Of a stretch of DNA of 28,230 nucleotides, positions 7,487-15,489 are shown one piece after another. Under the pieces are notes generated by a model. That model made no database searches. It worked only from the letters and a program-made list of their open reading frames with translations, and was not told the origin of the DNA. The number at the start of each line of letters is the position of its first letter. Within the stretch, counting starts at the first letter, position 1. Origin of the DNA: Pseudomonadota bacterium (lineage in GTDB: Bacteria; Pseudomonadota; Gammaproteobacteria; Steroidobacterales; Steroidobacteraceae); the NCBI GenBank assembly GCA_023433515.1, contig JAEZCN010000221.1, positions 1 to 28,230 of the forward strand. Reading direction: 5' to 3'. The position numbers and the translations under genes were made by a program.

Positions 7487-8563
7487 GTGTTCGCCGCGCG
7501 AGGCAGGAGCCTGCCGTTGTCGGCGGCAGTGGCGTGCGTGTCGTTGGCATGCGGCTCACCCGAGCCGGCGCCGCCCCCCGCGACCGGCGACCCATTGGAA
7601 TCACGGGTCGTCGAGGCTCGGCGCACGCCAGTCGAACGGCTGCGCGACGGGCGCATCGAGGCGGTGAACCAGGGCACCGTCGCGGCACAGACCTCGGGCC
7701 GCGTCACGGAGATCCTCTACGACGTGAACGACTTCGTGCCGGCGGGCGCGGTCATCGTGCGGCTGCGCGCCACCGAGCAGCGCGCCGGACTGCTGCAGGC
7801 CGAGGCGGGATTGCGCGAGGCCACGGCGCGCGACACCGAGGCGCGCCAGCGTTACGAACGGGCCACCGCGATGTACAAGGACCAGGTCGTTTCCAAGGAA
7901 GCGCTCGACCAGGCGTCCGCGAACCGCGACGCGGCGCGCGCACAGCTCGCGGCCGCCCGCGCGGCATTGACGGCCGCGCGCGAAGGCGTGGCCTACACGG
8001 AGATCACCGCGCCTTACGCGGGCGTGGTCACGCGGCGGAACGTCGAAGTCGGCGAGACGGTCGCGCCCGGCACGCCGCTCATGAGCGGACTGTCGCTGCA
8101 ATACCTGCGCGTGGCCGTGGACATTCCGCAATCCACCGTCGACCAGGTGCGCCGCATCCGCAAGGCCGCCGTCTACGTCGGCGACCGGCGCATCGAAGCC
8201 ACGAAGCTGACGGTATTCCCCGAGGCCGCGCCGCCCGGCAACACCTTCCGCGCGCGGCTCGAACTACCCGAGAACGCCGCCGACCTGTATCCCGGCATGT
8301 TCGTCAAGGTGGCTTTCGTCATCGGCGAGGCCGAGCGGCTGCTCGTTCCCGCGAGCGCCGTCGTCGAGCGCGGCGAAGTCAGCGCCGTCTATGTCATCGA
8401 TGACGGCGGCCGCACGACGCTGCGCCAGGTGCGCACGGGCCATCGTTTCGGCGAAGAACTCGAGATCCTGGCCGGGCTCACGGCGGGCGATCGCATCGCG
8501 ACTGATCCGCTCGCGGCCATGAAGCGCCTGGCGCGGCAAACTACTCCCGGAGACACCGGGTGA
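7487..8563 (+). CDS. RND efflux periplasmic adaptor (membrane fusion protein)
   Basis: 358 residues from a GTG 1 bp after the preceding stop; no ribosome binding site of its own, which suggests coupled translation. An N-terminal signal sequence (LPLSAAVACVSLACGSPEPAPPP) has cysteines where a lipoprotein would be cleaved, although the lipobox is not canonical. Then follow the lipoyl/barrel-sandwich segment (GTVAAQTSGRVTEILY), a coiled-coil hairpin of about 75 residues rich in Ala, Arg and Glu, the second lipoyl half (YTEITAPYAGVVTRRNVEVGE), a beta-barrel (YPGMFVKVAFVIG) and a membrane-proximal end. It links the pump encoded next to an outer-membrane channel, which is not encoded in this window. 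Substrate cannot be told. Confidence 0.92.
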   Translation: MFAARGRSLPLSAAVACVSLACGSPEPAPPPATGDPLESRVVEARRTPVERLRDGRIEAVNQGTVAAQTSGRVTEILYDVNDFVPAGAVIVRLRATEQRAGLLQAEAGLREATARDTEARQRYERATAMYKDQVVSKEALDQASANRDAARAQLAAARAALTAAREGVAYTEITAPYAGVVTRRNVEVGETVAPGTPLMSGLSLQYLRVAVDIPQSTVDQVRRIRKAAVYVGDRRIEATKLTVFPEAAPPGNTFRARLELPENAADLYPGMFVKVAFVIGEAERLLVPASAVVERGEVSAVYVIDDGGRTTLRQVRTGHRFGEELEILAGLTAGDRIATDPLAAMKRLARQTTPGDTG

Positions 8564-11500
8564 GCGAGTCGCTCGGATTCAGCGGCCGCCTCGCGCGCGT
8601 TTTCCTCGGACGGCAGATCACCCCGCTGCTGGCGCTCGCGGCCCTGCTGGCCGGCGCCTTCGCCGTACTCGTCACGCCGCGCGAGGAGGAGCCGCAGATC
8701 GACGTCACCTTCGCGAACGTGCTCGTGCCGTTTCCGGGCGCCTCGGCCGAGCAGGTCGAGAACCTGGTCGCCACGCCCATGGAAAAAGTGCTCGGCGAGA
8801 TCGCCGGCGTCGAGCACATCACTTCCGCGTCGCGCCCGGGTCTCGCGGTGCTCGGCATCCAGTTCGAAGTCGGCGAGCCGCGCACCGAGGCCATCGTGCG
8901 CCTCTACAACGCCATCTACTCGAACCAGGACTGGCAGCCCCCGGGCTCGGGCGTGCTGCAGCCGCTGGTCAAACCGAAGGGCATCGACGACGTGCCCATC
9001 GTCACGCTGACCCTGTGGACGCCCGACCCCGCGCGCGGCGGCCACGATCTCGGCCAGGTCGCGCGCACGCTCGAAGCCGAGCTCAAGCGCGTGCCGGGTA
9101 CGCGCAACGTGTACACGATCGGCGCGCCGCGCAGCGTCGTGCGCGTCGACCTCGATCCGCAACGCCTCTCCGGCTTCGGCCTCACCGTCGCCGAGCTGAC
9201 GCAGTCCCTGAAGGCGGCCAACGTCGTGCAACACGCCGGCTCGCTGGTGGGCGGCAACCAGGTGACCGCGGTGGACGCCGGGCACTTTCTCGCCGATCGC
9301 GAGGATATCGCCGGGCTCGTGATCGGTGCGCACGAGGGCAAGCCGGTGTTCCTCGAGGACGTCGCGTCGGTCAGTCTCGGCCCCGCGCAACCGGATTCGT
9401 ACGTCTGGTTCGGCACGGGGCCCGGCGCCGCGACGCGCGACATCCCGCCCGTCGAGCACGCGCCCGCGGTGACGATCGCGATCTCCAAGAAGCCGGGCGA
9501 AAACGCCATCGACGTCGCCACGCAGGTGATCGAACGCGTCGAGCGGCTGCGCGGCACCTACATTCCCGCGGGGGTCGAGGTCACCGTCACGCGCAACTAC
9601 GGCGAGACGGCGAACGACAAAGCCAGGAAACTCATCCAGAAGCTGCTGTTCGCGACCGCCTCGGTGGTGTTGCTGGTGGTGTTCGCGATGGGCCGGCGCG
9701 AGGCCGTCGTGGTCGGCGCGGCCATTGTCGTGACGCTCGCCGCGACCCTGTTCGCCTCGTGGGCGTGGGGCTTCACGATCAACCGCGTGTCGCTGTTCGC
9801 GCTGATCTTCTCCATCGGGATCCTGGTCGACGACGCCATCGTCATCGTCGAGAACGTGCATCGACATGCGCGGCTGCCCGAGAACCGCGACACTCCGCTC
9901 ACGCAGTTGATTCCGCGCGCCGTCGACGAGGTGGGCGGACCCACCATCCTCGCCACGTTCACGGTCATCGCGGCGCTGCTGCCCATGGCCTTCGTGAGCG
10001 GACTGATGGGCCCGTACATGAGCCCCATCCCGATCAACTCGAGCATGGGCATGATGATCTCGCTCGCCGTGGCGCTGGTGTTCACGCCGTGGCTGTGCCG
10101 CAAGCTGCTCGGCGGGCACGGGCCGGCGCACGAGGAGGCCGAAAACCCGCGACTGCGCCGGCTGTTCGAGCGCGTGCTGCGCCCGTTCCTCGGCGGCGGC
10201 GTCGCGCGTGGCCGCCGTCACAAGCTCTACTGGGGCGTGCTCGGCGCGATTGTCGTTGCCGTCGCGCTGGTCGCCGTGCAACTCGTCGTCATGAAGATGC
10301 TGCCCTTCGACAACAAGTCGGAGTTCCAGGTGATCGTCAATCTACCCGAGGGCAGCACGCTCGAATCCACCGCGCGCGTACTCGACGAACTCGCGCACGA
10401 GATCGTCAAGCTGCCGGAGGTCAGCGATTACCAGGCGTATGCCGGCACCGCCGCGCCGATCAACTTCAATGGGCTCGTGCGCCAGTACTACCTGCGCGAA
10501 AGCCCGGAGCTCGGCGACCTGCAGGTGAACCTGGTCGACAAGCATCATCGCTCGCGCAAGAGCCACGACATCGCGCTCTCGGTGCGCCCCGCCCTCGCCG
10601 CAATCGGCCGCAAACACGGCGCCGCCGTGCAGGTCGTGGAGGTCCCGCCCGGCCCGCCGGTCCAGGCGCCGCTGGTGGCCGAGGTCTACGGGCCGGGCTA
10701 CGCCGAACAGCAGCGCATCGCCGCGGGCGTGCGGGAAGTGTTCGACACCACGCCGGACATCGTCGACGTCGACGACAGCCTCGAAGCGCCGGCGCGGCGC
10801 TACGTGGTCGAGATCGACCGGCAGAAGGCCGCGTTGCTCGGCGTGGCGCAGCAGCCGATCGTCGATGCGATCGCGACCGCGCTCACCGGCAGCGACGTGA
10901 CCTACGCGCATCCGGGACGCGAGCGCTACCCGATCCCGGTGCGCGCCGGGCTGCCGATCGCCGACAAGGGTGATGCGAGCGCGCTGCTCGCGCTCGAGGT
11001 GCGCGCCGCCGACGGGACCGCGATCCCGCTCTCCGAGCTCGTCACGCTGCGCGAGACGCGGCGCGATGCGACTATCTACCACAAGGACCTGCTGCCGGTG
11101 GTTTACGTCACGGGCGACATGGCCGGCCGTCTCGACAGCCCGCTGTACGGCATGTTCGACATGGTGGGCCGGATCGCCGACGAGCCGCCGGGCGGTACGG
11201 CCATCGAGCAGCGATTCATCAGCCAGCCGGCCGATCCGAACCAGGTGGCGATCAAGTGGGACGGCGAGTGGCAGATCACCTACGAGACCTTCCGCGACAT
11301 GGGCCTCGCCTATGCGGTCGGCCTGGTGCTCATCTATCTACTGGTGGTCGCGCAGTCCGGCTCCTACGTCCTGCCGCTGATCATCATGGCCCCGATCCCG
11401 CTGACGATCGTCGGCGTGATGCCCGGGCACGCGTTGCTCGGCGCGCAATTCACCGCGACGTCGATGATCGGCATGATCGCCCTCGCCGGCATCATCGTGC

Positions 11501-11787
11501 GCAATTCCATCCTGCTGGTCGACTTCATCGACACCGAGCTGCGCGCCGGCGCCGGCCTCGAGGACGCCGTGTTGCGCGCGGGCATCGTGCGCGCGAAGCC
11601 CATCGCGCTCACCGGGCTCGCGGCGATGATCGGCGCGTTTTTCATCCTCGATGATCCGATCTTCAACGGGCTTGCGGTCTCGCTGATCTTCGGCATCCTC
11701 GTTTCCACCGTGCTCACGCTGCTCGTGATCCCGGTTCTCTATTACGCATACCTCAGACGGCAACCGATGCCCGCGCGCCAGGAGTGA
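8560..11787 (+). CDS. RND-family efflux pump, inner-membrane permease
   Basis: 1075 residues from a GTG that overlaps the adaptor stop by 4 bp. Layout is typical of AcrB-like proton antiporters: TM1 at about residues 20-40, a long periplasmic loop, TM2-6 from about 360, a second periplasmic domain, and TM8-12 at the end. The proton-relay pair Asp424-Asp425 lies in GILVDDAIVIVENV (AcrB Asp407/408). The second repeat has TSMIGMIALAGIIVRNSILLVDFI. It exports a small molecule or ion using the proton gradient, together with the adaptor and a TolC-type channel. I cannot assign it confidently to the drug (HAE) or metal (HME) group. Long open frames on both strands inside it are shadows caused by high GC. 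Confidence 0.95.
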   Translation: MSESLGFSGRLARVFLGRQITPLLALAALLAGAFAVLVTPREEEPQIDVTFANVLVPFPGASAEQVENLVATPMEKVLGEIAGVEHITSASRPGLAVLGIQFEVGEPRTEAIVRLYNAIYSNQDWQPPGSGVLQPLVKPKGIDDVPIVTLTLWTPDPARGGHDLGQVARTLEAELKRVPGTRNVYTIGAPRSVVRVDLDPQRLSGFGLTVAELTQSLKAANVVQHAGSLVGGNQVTAVDAGHFLADREDIAGLVIGAHEGKPVFLEDVASVSLGPAQPDSYVWFGTGPGAATRDIPPVEHAPAVTIAISKKPGENAIDVATQVIERVERLRGTYIPAGVEVTVTRNYGETANDKARKLIQKLLFATASVVLLVVFAMGRREAVVVGAAIVVTLAATLFASWAWGFTINRVSLFALIFSIGILVDDAIVIVENVHRHARLPENRDTPLTQLIPRAVDEVGGPTILATFTVIAALLPMAFVSGLMGPYMSPIPINSSMGMMISLAVALVFTPWLCRKLLGGHGPAHEEAENPRLRRLFERVLRPFLGGGVARGRRHKLYWGVLGAIVVAVALVAVQLVVMKMLPFDNKSEFQVIVNLPEGSTLESTARVLDELAHEIVKLPEVSDYQAYAGTAAPINFNGLVRQYYLRESPELGDLQVNLVDKHHRSRKSHDIALSVRPALAAIGRKHGAAVQVVEVPPGPPVQAPLVAEVYGPGYAEQQRIAAGVREVFDTTPDIVDVDDSLEAPARRYVVEIDRQKAALLGVAQQPIVDAIATALTGSDVTYAHPGRERYPIPVRAGLPIADKGDASALLALEVRAADGTAIPLSELVTLRETRRDATIYHKDLLPVVYVTGDMAGRLDSPLYGMFDMVGRIADEPPGGTAIEQRFISQPADPNQVAIKWDGEWQITYETFRDMGLAYAVGLVLIYLLVVAQSGSYVLPLIIMAPIPLTIVGVMPGHALLGAQFTATSMIGMIALAGIIVRNSILLVDFIDTELRAGAGLEDAVLRAGIVRAKPIALTGLAAMIGAFFILDDPIFNGLAVSLIFGILVSTVLTLLVIPVLYYAYLRRQPMPARQE

Positions 11788-11792
11788 TCGTC

Positions 11793-11849
11793 ATGAAATA
11801 CTTGCTCAAACGGCCCGGCATCGAGACGCTCGAGGAGCGCAGGAGTTAG
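11793..11849 (+). CDS. Possible 18-residue small ORF between pump and OsmC genes
   Basis: Reads MKYLLKRPGIETLEERRS followed by TAG. It has a good ribosome binding site (CAGGAG, about nine nt before the ATG) that overlaps the end of the pump gene. Its own last codons (GAGGAGCGCAGGAG) supply the ribosome binding site of the OsmC gene 3 bp downstream. It may be a coupling ORF that keeps ribosomes moving to osmC, or a remnant of a longer gene. No homologue is recognised. Confidence 0.4.
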   Translation: MKYLLKRPGIETLEERRS

Positions 11850-11851
11850 TC

Positions 11852-12292
11852 ATGCATCCCTATCCGCACCTCTACCAAGCGGCGGCCCGCGGCCAGGCGA
11901 CCGGCGACGTCACCGTGACCTCGCCGTCGCTGCCGGACATCCTGACGGCGCCGCCGCCGGAGTTCGACGGTCCCCGCGGCCGATGGTCTCCCGAGACCCT
12001 GCTCTGCGCCGCCGTGGCCAACTGCTATATCCTGACGTTCCGCGGCGTGAGCCGGGCCGCCCGCTTCGAATGGTCGAAGCTGGACTGTCGGGTCGAAGGT
12101 ACGCTCGAGCGGGTCGACGGGCAGACCCGGTTCACGCGTTTCACCACATTCGTGGAGCTCACGGTGCCCGCCGGCGCGGATTCCGGCCAGGCGAGAAAAC
12201 TCCTGGAGCGCGCCGAACAAGTCTGCCTGGTTTCCAATTCACTGAGTGGCGCGCGCGAACTCGAAATCAGCATCGTGGAGTCGGCGGCCTGA
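11852..12292 (+). CDS. OsmC/Ohr-family thiol peroxidase-like protein
   Basis: 146 residues; start supported by AGGAG about seven nt upstream. The OsmC fold is indicated by PPPEFDGPRGRWSPETLLCAAVANCYILTF, split by family-typical spacing, and by the second cysteine segment AEQVCLVSNSL. Cys58 and Cys124 match the two redox cysteines of OsmC/Ohr enzymes that reduce organic hydroperoxides; an extra Cys52 is present. The protein is cytoplasmic. It follows the efflux genes on the same strand, 64 bp after the pump stop with a tiny ORF between, and probably belongs to the same transcript. Its end is convergent with the small exported protein gene at 12299, 6 bp away. The exact substrate class (OsmC, Ohr or YhfA-like) is undecided. 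Confidence 0.88.
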   Translation: MHPYPHLYQAAARGQATGDVTVTSPSLPDILTAPPPEFDGPRGRWSPETLLCAAVANCYILTFRGVSRAARFEWSKLDCRVEGTLERVDGQTRFTRFTTFVELTVPAGADSGQARKLLERAEQVCLVSNSLSGARELEISIVESAA

Positions 12293-12298
12293 CCTCCC

Positions 12299-12532
12299 TC
12301 ATCCCTTTTCCATCATCTCCGACATCCGCTGCATCGTCGTCCAGTGCTCCCGGACGAGACGCTGGCGCGTCTGCGGATCCTGTGCGTCGCGGATCGATTC
12401 CACCTGCGACTGCATCAGCCGCATCTGCTCCTGCATCTCCTCCGCCTGCGTGGTGTCTTCTTCGAATGCAACGTCGGGCTGAAGAATCAGCACGATCGCG
12501 ACGACGGCAACGAGCCTGATGACGAGTTTCAT
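12299..12532 (-). CDS. Small Met- and Gln-rich exported or membrane-anchored protein
   Basis: 77 residues. The ATG overlaps the flavodoxin gene stop (ATGA), with AAGGAG seven nt upstream. An N-terminal hydrophobic stretch (LVIRLVAVVAIVLIL) is a signal peptide or anchor, followed by a charged helical region with repeated Met and Gln (EEMQEQMRLMQSQV, WTTMQRMSEMMEKG) that probably forms a coiled coil outside the cytoplasm. No family is recognised. Position as last gene of the cytochrome c-flavodoxin operon suggests a role with one of those proteins; the Met-rich tail could bind metal, but that is a guess. Confidence 0.75.
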   Translation of the reverse strand: MKLVIRLVAVVAIVLILQPDVAFEEDTTQAEEMQEQMRLMQSQVESIRDAQDPQTRQRLVREHWTTMQRMSEMMEKG

Positions 12533-13086
12533 CGCATGTCTCCTTCCACTGCCGGTCTCGCCTGCATCTGCGGCACTCGTTCGTTCGCCGGCGAAACCGG
12601 CTCGGCGCGCAGCGCCGCCACGAATTTGCCCAGCTTGTCCCAGTAGACAGCCGGATCGCGCAGCTCGCGGTCGGTGAACCCCACGAAAGCGACGGCGCCC
12701 TGGTCCGAAAGCTTCTCCATCGTGGGCACCACGCGTTCCGCGGGCGTGTTTCCCGAGGTCGTGAAGAACGCGACGCGCCTGGCGTGCCCCCGGATGGATT
12801 TCAGGATGGTCCGCACGGCCGGCGTGATCTTTCCCGCCCAGATGGGCGTGCCCACGATCGTGAGGTCGTAATCGTCCGCGTTCTTCGGGAAGTCGATGAG
12901 CACCGTGGGTCGTTCGCGCAGGCTGTCGAACGCCGCGCGCACGTAGCCGAGGACTCCATGTCGCGCGGTGCGCTCGCGGACTCGTTCGATGTCGGCGCCG
13001 AGCTGCTCGGCGAGCGCCTTGGCCACCCGTTCGGTGTTGCCGCTCAGCGAGTAGTAGACGACGAGGGTGTGCTTGTGGTCCGGCAT
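12529..13086 (-). CDS. Flavodoxin-like FMN protein
   Basis: 185 residues from the ATG at 13086, chosen because the flavodoxin fold begins at once: TLVVYYSLSGNTERVAKALA holds the phosphate-binding loop SLSGNT. Further fold markers are DYDLTIVGTPIWAGKITPAVR (the FMN-side 50s loop) and RVAFFTTSGNT (90s loop). Open frame upstream to 13419 is antisense to nothing useful and overlaps the cytochrome gene, so it is rejected. The ATG is 4 bp after the cytochrome stop, with GAGGG about 12 nt upstream. It carries out electron transfer or quinone/thiol redox chemistry in the cytoplasm; the partner is unknown. Pairing with an exported cytochrome c in one operon is uncommon and may reflect shared low-oxygen control and not direct contact. 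Confidence 0.88.
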   Translation of the reverse strand: MPDHKHTLVVYYSLSGNTERVAKALAEQLGADIERVRERTARHGVLGYVRAAFDSLRERPTVLIDFPKNADDYDLTIVGTPIWAGKITPAVRTILKSIRGHARRVAFFTTSGNTPAERVVPTMEKLSDQGAVAFVGFTDRELRDPAVYWDKLGKFVAALRAEPVSPANERVPQMQARPAVEGDMR

Positions 13087-13090
13087 GTGG

Positions 13091-13774
13091 CTATCTACCC
13101 TCGAGCGGACTGAGAACGGGGCTGACGCGCGAGAGATAGTCGGCCACTCCGCGCATCTCGGCCGCGGTGAGCCCCTGCAGCCGCTCGACGTGAGCCAGAT
13201 CCATTCCGGGACGACCGCCGGCGGCGGTCTCCTGCAACTGGCGCAGCAGATAACCGTAGCGCTGTCCGGCCAGGCGCGGCAGGGAACGCGCGCGATCACC
13301 CTCGCCCAGCGGGCCGTGGCAGCGTTCGCAACTCCGGAAATAGACGCTCGCGCCCGCCCGCAGGTCCAGGCCGTCGCCGATGCCCGTGGCGGTCGGCGGG
13401 AAGCGTGGCAACCCGGCAACGTAAGCGGCCACGTCGGTCAGATCCTGTGCATTGCGCAGGTGATGGTTGTCGGTGAAATGCCGCATGCGTTCTTCCCAGC
13501 GCTGGTCGTGACGGAAATCCGTCAGTTGCTTCAGGAGCACGCCACCATGCTGCCCCGCGATAGCCGGAACGTCGCCATCCGGCGTGCCGCTGCCGTCCGC
13601 GCCGTGACACGCGGCGCAGACACGGAACAACTCCGCGCCGTGTGCGAGATCCGGCTCGAGGAGTGCGCTCTCGACGAACTCTCGGTCGCGCTCCAGACGT
13701 GTCTGCGGGGACTGTCCCCACGCATACGCCCCGATCACCGCCAGCATCACCACGAACGAGCCAACGTCACGCAT
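13091..13774 (-). CDS. Dihaem cytochrome c (c4-like), exported
   Basis: 227 residues from the ATG at 13774, chosen because a signal peptide follows (GSFVVMLAVIGAYAWGQ); there is no clear ribosome binding site, and upstream in-frame codons to 13879 look non-coding. Two haem c motifs are present, CAACH and CERCH, in two repeated domains, each with a later PxIAGQ or PRLAGQ segment and Met candidates for the sixth ligand. This is the cytochrome c4 layout: a periplasmic electron carrier that can feed cbb3 oxidases. A close paralogue is encoded at 25391-26044. It is first in an operon with the flavodoxin-like and small Met-rich proteins. A GTACGTAG-containing dyad lies 36-53 bp upstream in the right orientation. 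Confidence 0.9.
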   Translation of the reverse strand: MRDVGSFVVMLAVIGAYAWGQSPQTRLERDREFVESALLEPDLAHGAELFRVCAACHGADGSGTPDGDVPAIAGQHGGVLLKQLTDFRHDQRWEERMRHFTDNHHLRNAQDLTDVAAYVAGLPRFPPTATGIGDGLDLRAGASVYFRSCERCHGPLGEGDRARSLPRLAGQRYGYLLRQLQETAAGGRPGMDLAHVERLQGLTAAEMRGVADYLSRVSPVLSPLEGR

Positions 13775-13809
13775 GGAGCGGAAAGTAGCGCAATGCGCGA
13801 GGCGCGGGA

Positions 13810-13827
13810 TCGAGGGAACTACGTACG
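13810..13827 (-). promoter_or_regulatory. Putative FixJ-type site upstream of the cytochrome c operon
   Basis: On the minus strand this reads GTACGTAGTTCCCTCGAT. The left half is a perfect GTAMGTAG octamer plus TTC, as at 7177, while the right half (TGCG in other copies) is degenerate. It lies 36-53 bp upstream of the cytochrome start, in the divergent region shared with the PilZ gene. Confidence 0.45.
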
Positions 13828-13962
13828 GGGGTACGCGCAGCCGCGAATCGCGCCACGGCGTGGGCACGGGTAGCTTCACTACGCGCGTCTTGTTAGACGA
13901 AAGCGACGGCGCGAGAGCCGACCGAAATCAAGATCCGGTAGTCAGCACGGGTCGAGGTAACC

Positions 13963-14418
13963 ATGCCGCCGATTCGCAGGATATTGTTCGCGGTCAAGGA
14001 CCCCGAGGCCGCGCGCGACGCCGCCAGCATGAAGAGCCTGTCCACTTCGCAGGTCGTGCCGCCTCACTACACGATGGAGCATCGTTGGGGAGTCCGTCGC
14101 CCCTGCCGGGCACGAGTCTGCCTCTCCTGCGGAGGAGGCGTAACGGGCACTGGCACGCTGCGCGATGTCAGCATCAGCGGCGCCTTCCTCGAGACGGCGC
14201 TTTCCCTGCCACTGTTCTGCCAGGTCGCCATCGTCGCGCACCACGACGACGACCCTGAGCACGTGGCGGAGGTCAACGCTGCCGTCGTTCGACGCGAGGG
14301 GGATGGAGTGGGCATCGAATGGTGCGAAGCCGTGACCGGATCCATCTGCGCGCGACTCGGATGCACCCTGCGGTGCGGCGCGCACGCAGATCGCTCAACG
14401 GACGCGGTCTCGAGGTGA
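13963..14418 (+). CDS. PilZ-domain protein with a USP-like N-terminal remnant and three-Cys tail
   Basis: 151 residues; ATG at 13963 has GAGG eight nt upstream. Residues 4-14 (IRRILFAVKDP) are almost the same as the start of the tandem USP at 26631, and residues 23-33 (MKSLSTSQVVP) resemble the end of that USP (MKVVTSTPLLP). The PilZ domain starts near residue 38 with Arg41-x3-Arg45 (RWGVR) and DVSISG at 68-73, the two motifs that bind cyclic di-GMP. The tail has C129-x4-C134-x3-C138 (CARLGCTLRC), shared with the PilZ protein at 27841. It probably reads out c-di-GMP in the cytoplasm. The stop overlaps the start of the PRPP synthetase gene (TGATG). An internal ATG at residue 38 could be a second start. 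Confidence 0.85.
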   Translation: MPPIRRILFAVKDPEAARDAASMKSLSTSQVVPPHYTMEHRWGVRRPCRARVCLSCGGGVTGTGTLRDVSISGAFLETALSLPLFCQVAIVAHHDDDPEHVAEVNAAVVRREGDGVGIEWCEAVTGSICARLGCTLRCGAHADRSTDAVSR

Positions 14419-15470
14419 TGCATGGCCGCCAGGCAGATACTGTTTCACAGGCCGTGAACACCCGGATCCCGCCGCTGCTCTTTTGCCTCTCGGAGAGCCG
14501 CCCGCTCGCGCAGGGCATGGCCGCCGGATCAGGTCTGGAACTCGCGTCGCTCGAGGAGCGCGCATTCGAAGCCGGGGAGTTCAAATTGCGGCCGCTCATC
14601 GCCGTGCGCGATCGCGCCGTGTGCGTGGTCCAGGAACTCGCGGGCAGCGAAGCGATGCCGGTCAGCGAGCGGTTGCTGCGCCTGCTGCTGCTGTCGTTCG
14701 GGCTGCGCGATGCCGGCGCCACGCGCCTGACCGTCTTCGTGCCGTATCTGCCGTTCGCGCGCAAGGATCGGCGCACGCAGATCCGGGACCCGGTGAGCAT
14801 TCGCTACATCGCGCAACTCCTGGAGGCGGCCGGCATCGATCGGCTGGTCGCCCTCGACGTCCACAATCCCGCGGCGTTCGACAACGCCTTTCGCATTCCC
14901 ACCGATCATCTCTCGGCGGCGCCCCTGTTCGTGAATCACTTCGCCGGACTGCTCGATCCAGGAGTGCCGCTCACGGTGGCTTCGCCCGACGTGGGGGGCG
15001 TCAAGCGCGCGCAATTGCTGCGCGAGAAGCTGGAATCGAAGCTGGCGCGCGAGGTCGAGCTGGTGTTCATCGAGAAGCGGCGCGTGCGCGGTATCGTTTC
15101 GGGCGGCGCGGTGATCGGCGAGGTCAGGGGCCGCGTCGCGATCGTACTCGACGACCTGTGCGCCTCGGGCGGCACGCTGATACGCGCCGCCGCGGCTCTG
15201 CGCGGCGCGGGTGCGTCGCGCGTCCACGTCGCCTTCACGCATGCGCCACATCCGGCGGGCCTGCGGGCCCTGGCGACGTGCGCGGACATCGGCAGCATCG
15301 TTCTGACCGACAGCACCGGCGACGCCATGCGGCCGGTGGCGTCGGAGCTGGGCGCGCGACTCACCGTGCTGAGCGTCGCGCCGCTGCTCGGCGCGGTGCT
15401 GTCGCGCATGATCTCGGGACGACCGGTCAGCGCGCTGCTGGAGCGGTTCCCCGCGAATGACCCGGGCTGA
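14418..15470 (+). CDS. Ribose-phosphate pyrophosphokinase (PRPP synthetase)-like protein
   Basis: 350 residues from the ATG at 14418, overlapping the PilZ stop; a GTG at 14454 is an alternative start. The Prs fold is clear: FVPYLPFARKDRRTQ corresponds to the GYARQDRK ATP-binding segment, ALDVHNPAAFDNAF to the DLHAEQIQGFF segment, VASPDVGGVKRA to the SPDxGGVxRA segment, and IVLDDLCASGGTL to the PRPP loop (usually VDDMIDTGGT). The enzyme would make PRPP from ribose 5-phosphate and ATP in the cytoplasm. The PRPP loop has Cys-Ala-Ser where housekeeping enzymes have Ile-Asp-Thr, so this looks like a divergent accessory paralogue, not the main purA/pyr-supplying Prs. A phosphoribosyltransferase gene lies 3 kb downstream. 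Confidence 0.87.
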   Translation: MHGRQADTVSQAVNTRIPPLLFCLSESRPLAQGMAAGSGLELASLEERAFEAGEFKLRPLIAVRDRAVCVVQELAGSEAMPVSERLLRLLLLSFGLRDAGATRLTVFVPYLPFARKDRRTQIRDPVSIRYIAQLLEAAGIDRLVALDVHNPAAFDNAFRIPTDHLSAAPLFVNHFAGLLDPGVPLTVASPDVGGVKRAQLLREKLESKLAREVELVFIEKRRVRGIVSGGAVIGEVRGRVAIVLDDLCASGGTLIRAAAALRGAGASRVHVAFTHAPHPAGLRALATCADIGSIVLTDSTGDAMRPVASELGARLTVLSVAPLLGAVLSRMISGRPVSALLERFPANDPG

Positions 15471-15489
15471 AGCCTCGGAGCGACTTTGC

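Noticed and set aside
8389..10281. 630-codon open frame on the minus strand opposite the RND pump, and a 652-codon frame at 9015-10973 on the plus strand
   Set aside because: Composition is dominated by Arg, His, Asp, Ala and Gly with no domain; typical GC-rich shadows of the pump gene.
13886..13899. Small hairpin CGTCT-TGTT-AGACG between the cytochrome and PilZ genes
   Set aside because: Only five base pairs and no T run; too weak to call as terminator or riboswitch.
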